Assembly (NCBI RefSeq): GCF_011044495.1
Contig: NZ_CP049143.1
Coordinates: forward strand, 1,860,001-1,924,000
Length of the DNA: 64,000 bases
Direction of reading: 5' to 3'
Source: Roseimicrobium sp. ORNL1
Lineage (GTDB): Bacteria; Verrucomicrobiota; Verrucomicrobiia; Verrucomicrobiales; Verrucomicrobiaceae
Shown: positions 60,462-64,000 of the stretch, piece after piece
Position numbering within the stretch: the stretch's first letter is position 1
Layout of the letters: the number at the start of each line of letters is the position of its first letter
The notes under the pieces: model-generated
The model's input: only the letters and a program-made list of their open reading frames with translations
What the model was told of the DNA's origin: nothing
Databases searched by the model: none
Made by a program: the position numbers and the translations under genes

Positions 60462-60965
60462 ATGTCTCTCACTGCGGCTCACTCCCGAACCATCTCCGGT
60501 CCCATCACGCTGTTGGCGTTGCTGGGTTGGGTGCTGCTTAGTTATGCCGCCGCGTTGCCGGGTGTCTGGTTTCCGCCAGATGACTGGTATGCGCATTTGG
60601 TGAAGCCTTCGTGGAATCCTCCGAACTGGCTTTTTGGTCCGGTGTGGTCCGTGCTCTACCTGCTCATGGGCATCAGCGCATGGATGGTCTGGAGGAAGGA
60701 CGGCTTTGCGCGTGCCGGCGGTGCACTGACGTTGTTCCTCGCGCAGCTCGGCTTGAATGCGCTCTGGACTCCGGTGTTCTTTGGCATGCATCGTACTGAC
60801 CTGGCACTTTTCGTGATCGTTACGCTGCTCATCATGATTGCTGCCACACGGAAGGCATTCCGCAGGCATGATCGGCTCGCGGCCTGGTTGCTGGTGCCCT
60901 ACCTGCTGTGGGTGGGCTTTGCCACGGCGCTCAATGCAGCGCTGTGGCGCATGAATGCCTTCTGA
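60462..60965 (+). CDS. TspO/MBR family membrane protein
   Basis: The 167-aa protein starts at ATG 60462 (MSLTAAHSRTISGP); a TTG three codons upstream is possible. Five membrane segments carry the TspO signature: WYAHLVKPSWNPPNWLFGPV, WSVLYLLMGISAWMVW, LFLAQLGLNALWTPVFFGM and LLVPYLLWVGFATALNAALW. TspO proteins bind porphyrins and other tetrapyrroles and may act in their transport or breakdown. The neighbours offer no functional clue. It converges on the zinc-ribbon protein. Confidence 0.95.
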   Translation: MSLTAAHSRTISGPITLLALLGWVLLSYAAALPGVWFPPDDWYAHLVKPSWNPPNWLFGPVWSVLYLLMGISAWMVWRKDGFARAGGALTLFLAQLGLNALWTPVFFGMHRTDLALFVIVTLLIMIAATRKAFRRHDRLAAWLLVPYLLWVGFATALNAALWRMNAF

Positions 60966-60999
60966 GCGCGCGTGTGCCAGCGCGGCAACAGATGTCGCG

Positions 61000-61725
61000 T
61001 TATCGCACGATTTCACCCGCCACGGGACGGTCTTTGATGCCGAGGGCCTGCTCCAGCTTCTGCTCGATGAACAAGGCCTGATCCTCATTCATGGAGGTGC
61101 TGAGGATTTTGCACGAGGTATTGTCGCGCAGGACGGCCCAGACTTCATAGGTGTAGTGCGGGCCGTTCTTGCCGTTGTGCCGCTTCTCTTTGCAGTAGAG
61201 CTGGTCTACACCGTTGGTATCGAGATCCTGATTGCCCCGCCAGGGGATGGGGCTGTGGCGGATGCGAATCAGTCCACTCTCCACACTGATGCGAGTGCGA
61301 TTGAACAAGGTGGCCAGCGTGAAGTACGCCATGGCCACACCCACGGTCACATGAGCGATGGGAAACAGCTTGAAGATCCACGGGGCATTGTGCTCAAACA
61401 TTGCGCCATACCAGAAGACCATGAAGCCATTCCAAGCGATGCAGAAGGGGATGAGGAAAAGCACGCTCCAGTTGAACCAGCGACGCTGAATGGTCAGTCC
61501 CAGAGCTCCCTCGTCCACCGTCAGTGCGGAGGGGAGGGGCACTGGTGGCCGAACGCGAGGAGAGGCGCCGCCCTGCGTGCTCCCGGCAGAGCCCGAGCCC
61601 GCAGTGGGCACCGTCGAGAGCGCACGGCAGTAGCTGCACCGGATGATGCCTGAGTCCCGGTCCCAGTCATCCGCCTTGAGCGGTGAGGCACAGTTGGGAC
61701 ACTTGAAGGCGACCGGTGCAGACAT
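61000..61725 (-). CDS. Zinc-ribbon membrane protein of unknown function
   Basis: The 241-aa protein begins with a rubredoxin-like zinc ribbon (FKCPNCASPLKADDW, then IIRCSYCRALSTV), followed by a Gly/Ser/Pro linker. Two membrane segments follow (WSVLFLIPFCIAWNGFMVFW and FPIAHVTVGVAMAYFTLATL). A C-terminal soluble part has RTRISVESGLIRIRHSPIPW, reminiscent of a PH-like membrane-associated domain with the same 'R.r.sv..g.i.i...P.PW' pattern. Function is unknown. It lies 18 nt downstream of the channel-like gene on the same strand, so the two may act together. Confidence 0.78.
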   Translation of the reverse strand: MSAPVAFKCPNCASPLKADDWDRDSGIIRCSYCRALSTVPTAGSGSAGSTQGGASPRVRPPVPLPSALTVDEGALGLTIQRRWFNWSVLFLIPFCIAWNGFMVFWYGAMFEHNAPWIFKLFPIAHVTVGVAMAYFTLATLFNRTRISVESGLIRIRHSPIPWRGNQDLDTNGVDQLYCKEKRHNGKNGPHYTYEVWAVLRDNTSCKILSTSMNEDQALFIEQKLEQALGIKDRPVAGEIVR

Positions 61726-61743
61726 GTGGGGCCAGTTGTCAGG

Positions 61744-62817
61744 TTAGTTCTCGTCTCCGAACCACTTCTTCCGCAGTTCCAGGCCCACACCACGCTCGCT
61801 GAGGGCGAGCAGGGCACGATTGATGCGCTCGCGGTAGGGGCTGTCCTGCTGGAGGGCGAAGGCGTAGTTCTGACGATCAAACATGGTGCCCACGAGTTGC
61901 AGCTTGTCGTCCTGCAGCTTGTTGACGTTGTACTGCAGCATGGGGGCATCATACACCACGGCCTGCACTTTCTTCGCCTGGAGCGCCTGGATACATTCCG
62001 CCACATTGGCAAAGGACTGCACCTTGGCGCCGCGTGCATTGAGCCACCCTTCGGACGTGCTGCCCTTGATGGTGGCCACATTGCGTCCGGGAAGGTCGCC
62101 GGGGCCATTGATGTCACCCTTGAGGGTGTTGATGGTCATGGTGGTGGTGAAGGACGCCGTGAGGAGTGAAACCAGCACGATGCTCAGGAGCATCCACACA
62201 ATGGCAATCAAACGGCCCGCTACACCCACCGGTCCCTTGTTGTCTGCGCCGCCGACGAGGAGCGTGCTGATGGTCCACCAGAAGGACTCCCACATGCCAT
62301 GTGCATAGCTCTTGGGCCACATGTCCTCGTTCACCTTGTGCTCATACATCCACACCAGGTGGGAGATGATGAGCATGGCCAGTACCAAAAGGGCGAACAT
62401 GCCAATGAGCTTCCAGTTGAAAAGATTTCCGGCGAGCTGGAAGAGCGTGTCGGTGAAGCTGCCGCCGCCACCGGCCACGAGGACCTGCAGACCGGACTCG
62501 TAGAAGGGTTGGGAGAAGTCGATGGTTTCTTCACGCTTGGAGGTCACGCTGAGTGCGCCCACACCCGCATCAGCGGATTTGTTTTGCAGGGCATCGATCA
62601 TCTCCTGGGCGGTTCCGACGGTCTGCACCTCGTATTCCAGTCCGGCTTCGCGTGCGATCTGGTCCCACAGTTCCATGGCGTAGCCCACGCGCCTGCCATC
62701 CTGCTGAAAGGAGAACGGCTCAATGTCTCGTGAAACCACGCGGATTTTCTCGGCGTGAACGGGGAGGGTGAAAATGGCAAGAAAACTTGCCGCCAGAAGG
62801 GTGGAGAGCCAGCGCAT
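61744..62817 (-). CDS. Ionotropic-glutamate-receptor-like ligand-gated channel
   Basis: The 357-aa protein has a Sec signal (1-22) and a periplasmic-binding domain split by a channel. S1 is residues 24-125 (ALSVTSKREETIDFSQPFYE, with the ligand-binding Arg). TM1 is about 134-158. The pore helix and loop are about 175-196 (WESFWWTISTLLVGGADNKG). TM2 is about 199-225, ending LVSLLTASFTTTMT, the counterpart of the eukaryotic SYTANLAAFLT gate. S2 is 230-357 (VKVQSFANVAECI, KKWFGDE). This S1-TM-P-TM-S2 order is that of bacterial GluR0. The K+ filter TVGYG is absent. Ligand and ion are unknown. Confidence 0.87.
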   Translation of the reverse strand: MRWLSTLLAASFLAIFTLPVHAEKIRVVSRDIEPFSFQQDGRRVGYAMELWDQIAREAGLEYEVQTVGTAQEMIDALQNKSADAGVGALSVTSKREETIDFSQPFYESGLQVLVAGGGGSFTDTLFQLAGNLFNWKLIGMFALLVLAMLIISHLVWMYEHKVNEDMWPKSYAHGMWESFWWTISTLLVGGADNKGPVGVAGRLIAIVWMLLSIVLVSLLTASFTTTMTINTLKGDINGPGDLPGRNVATIKGSTSEGWLNARGAKVQSFANVAECIQALQAKKVQAVVYDAPMLQYNVNKLQDDKLQLVGTMFDRQNYAFALQQDSPYRERINRALLALSERGVGLELRKKWFGDEN

Positions 62818-62949
62818 GTGAAAGGTGCGCGGAGACTTCCACCAGAGTTGCGCGAGTCAAGGATGCGGCTATGAAATCGTTTAGGCATCGGACTTCCGTC
62901 ACAACCGGCGGATTTCGCACCAGCACAGGTTTCATCTTCATCGAAGCAC

Positions 62950-63957
62950 ATGACACCGCTCTCTCCTGAAAACATCCTCAAGACGGGGCTGGCCTTCTGG
63001 CCTGCCAAGACCCTGCTCAGCGCCGTGGAGCTAGAAATCTTCACCCTGCTGGCGAAGGCCCCGCAGGACGCCGCAACGCTCCGGCACGCGCTGGGCCTGC
63101 ACGAGCGTGGCACCCTGGACTTCCTGGACGCACTTGTGGCGATGGGTTTCCTCCAGCGCGAGGATGGCCTGTACCGCAACACATCGGAAACGGACGTGTT
63201 TCTCGACAAGGCCAAGCCCTCGTACATCGGCGGCATCCTGGAGATGGCGAACAACCGGCTCTACCCCTTCTGGGGAAATCTCACCACGGCACTCCGCACC
63301 GGCGAGCGACAGAATGAAAAACTGCAGGGCACGGACTTGTTTTCGGAACTGTACAAGGATCCCGCGAAGCTGGCCGAATTCCTTCGCGCCATGTCCGGAG
63401 TGAGCCGCGGGGCGAACATGGCCATCGCGAAGCAGTTCCCATGGCTGGATTACAAGACCTATGTGGATGTGGGTACGGCGCAAGGCGACCTGGCGGTGCA
63501 GATCGCGCTGGCGAATCCGCACCTCCGCGGCACCGGCTTTGACCTGCCTGAGGTGGGGCCAATCTTCTCGGACTACGTCGCCGTGAACGGGCTCAAGGAA
63601 CGCGTGACCTTCGCCGCAGGCAGCTTCTTCACAGATGCACTGCCGAAGGCGGACGTGGTGCTGATGGGACACATCCTCCACGACTGGGATCTGGAGACGA
63701 AGAAGATGCTCCTGAAGAAGTCCTACGAGGCCCTGCCAGAGGGCGGTGCCGTGGTGGTCTATGAGTCCATCATCGATGACGATCGTTCACAAAACGCCTT
63801 CGGTCTGCACATGAGTTTGAACATGCTCGTCGAGACGGACGGTGGCTTCGACTTCACCGGCGCTGATTGCATCGGCTGGATGAAGGAAGCGGGCTTCCGT
63901 GACATGCGCGTGGAGCACCTGGTGGGACCGGAGTCGATGGTGATTGGGATCAAGTAG
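62950..63957 (+). CDS. SAM-dependent O-methyltransferase (hydroxyindole/caffeate-like)
   Basis: The 335-aa protein has an N-terminal winged-helix dimerisation domain ([40 protein letters not shown]). The C-terminal methyltransferase has [51 protein letters not shown] (catalytic His in HDWD) and [17 protein letters not shown]. This is the plant/bacterial O-methyltransferase family 2 layout. The acceptor is a small phenolic or indolic compound by family; no biosynthetic cluster is visible here. Start ATG 62950 is the only good one. Confidence 0.9.
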   Translation: MTPLSPENILKTGLAFWPAKTLLSAVELEIFTLLAKAPQDAATLRHALGLHERGTLDFLDALVAMGFLQREDGLYRNTSETDVFLDKAKPSYIGGILEMANNRLYPFWGNLTTALRTGERQNEKLQGTDLFSELYKDPAKLAEFLRAMSGVSRGANMAIAKQFPWLDYKTYVDVGTAQGDLAVQIALANPHLRGTGFDLPEVGPIFSDYVAVNGLKERVTFAAGSFFTDALPKADVVLMGHILHDWDLETKKMLLKKSYEALPEGGAVVVYESIIDDDRSQNAFGLHMSLNMLVETDGGFDFTGADCIGWMKEAGFRDMRVEHLVGPESMVIGIK

Positions 63958-63965
63958 GGAGGTGA

Positions 63966-64000
63966 AGGGTCAATAGTTGAGGGTTGATAGTTGATAGCCT
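63966..64000. repeat. Short AT-rich direct repeats at the window edge
   Basis: After the methyltransferase stop the sequence repeats TAGTTGAGGGTTGATAGTTGATAG-like steps (GTTGA/GTTGATAG units), cut by the end of the window. It looks like the start of a simple non-coding repeat. Confidence 0.5.

Noticed and set aside
61744-62817. Simple ABC-transporter amino-acid binding protein
   Set aside because: The binding domain is interrupted at about residues 134-225 by two membrane segments and a pore-like loop, and no ABC permease or ATPase is adjacent.

Overview
The window looks like a chromosomal segment from a GC-rich member of the Verrucomicrobiota (PVC superphylum), probably Verrucomicrobiales. 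This is inferred from the gene families seen: a PSD1/DUF1549/DUF1553 cytochrome protein paired with a DUF1501 protein, a large PVC-type heme-binding CxxCH protein, a very long PurF-type amidotransferase, Rho with a long disordered N-terminus, and a giant autotransporter built of T5SS/PEP-CTERM-type repeats. I see no rRNA, tRNA, CRISPR array, prophage or IS transposase. Nearly all of the DNA is coding.

Layout. 1-7 kb: the tail of hisH, then surE, a Lon-substrate-binding-domain protein, and the DUF1501/PSD1 pair on the minus strand. 6.9-12.6 kb: a secreted Tudor-like repeat protein (+), then on the minus strand ispF coupled to a toxin-antitoxin pair, an inositol-monophosphatase-like gene, coaB and coaC as separate genes, an esterase and an SDR oxidoreductase. 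12.6-20.9 kb: an RlmI-like methyltransferase, a 1970-aa autotransporter, a divergent LuxR-type regulator and a DUF4112 protein. 21-26 kb: rho, a YebC-family gene, a tiny Lys/Ala-rich basic protein, a DUF2233 protein and a membrane protein. 26-32 kb: a DapA-like aldolase and an IlvD/Edd dehydratase with a ParDE-type module between them, then hrpB. 32-39.5 kb: a YugP-like membrane metallopeptidase flanked by hairpin repeats, and a complete RND efflux operon (fusion protein, pump, outer-membrane factor). 40-46.5 kb: a purine cluster, purM ... purF-purD-purE, broken by two secreted YHS-like proteins and a lipoprotein. 46.6-48.4 kb: a protein with repeated GSK motifs overlapping a sterol-desaturase-family gene. 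48.4-55.3 kb: pyrimidine genes pyrR-pyrB-[small protein + zeta-like kinase]-pyrC, a secreted hypothetical, a neutral-ceramidase-family protein, and pyrF. 55.5-64 kb: mdh, the large heme-binding protein, small envelope proteins, TspO, a zinc-ribbon membrane protein, an ionotropic-glutamate-receptor-like channel protein, and an O-methyltransferase.

The housekeeping theme is nucleotide synthesis (purM/F/D/E, pyrR/B/C/F) plus cofactor synthesis (coaB/C, ispF). The accessory content is modest but clear. Three toxin-antitoxin-like modules are wedged into or next to metabolic operons and are often translationally coupled through ATGA overlaps. There are at least three families of inverted-repeat elements (10.2 kb; 32.2 and 33.3 kb; 39.7 and 55.3 kb). 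Several envelope proteins have unusual architecture: Tudor-like repeats, GSK motifs and an iGluR-like channel. Clear intrinsic terminators separate many of the plus-strand units.
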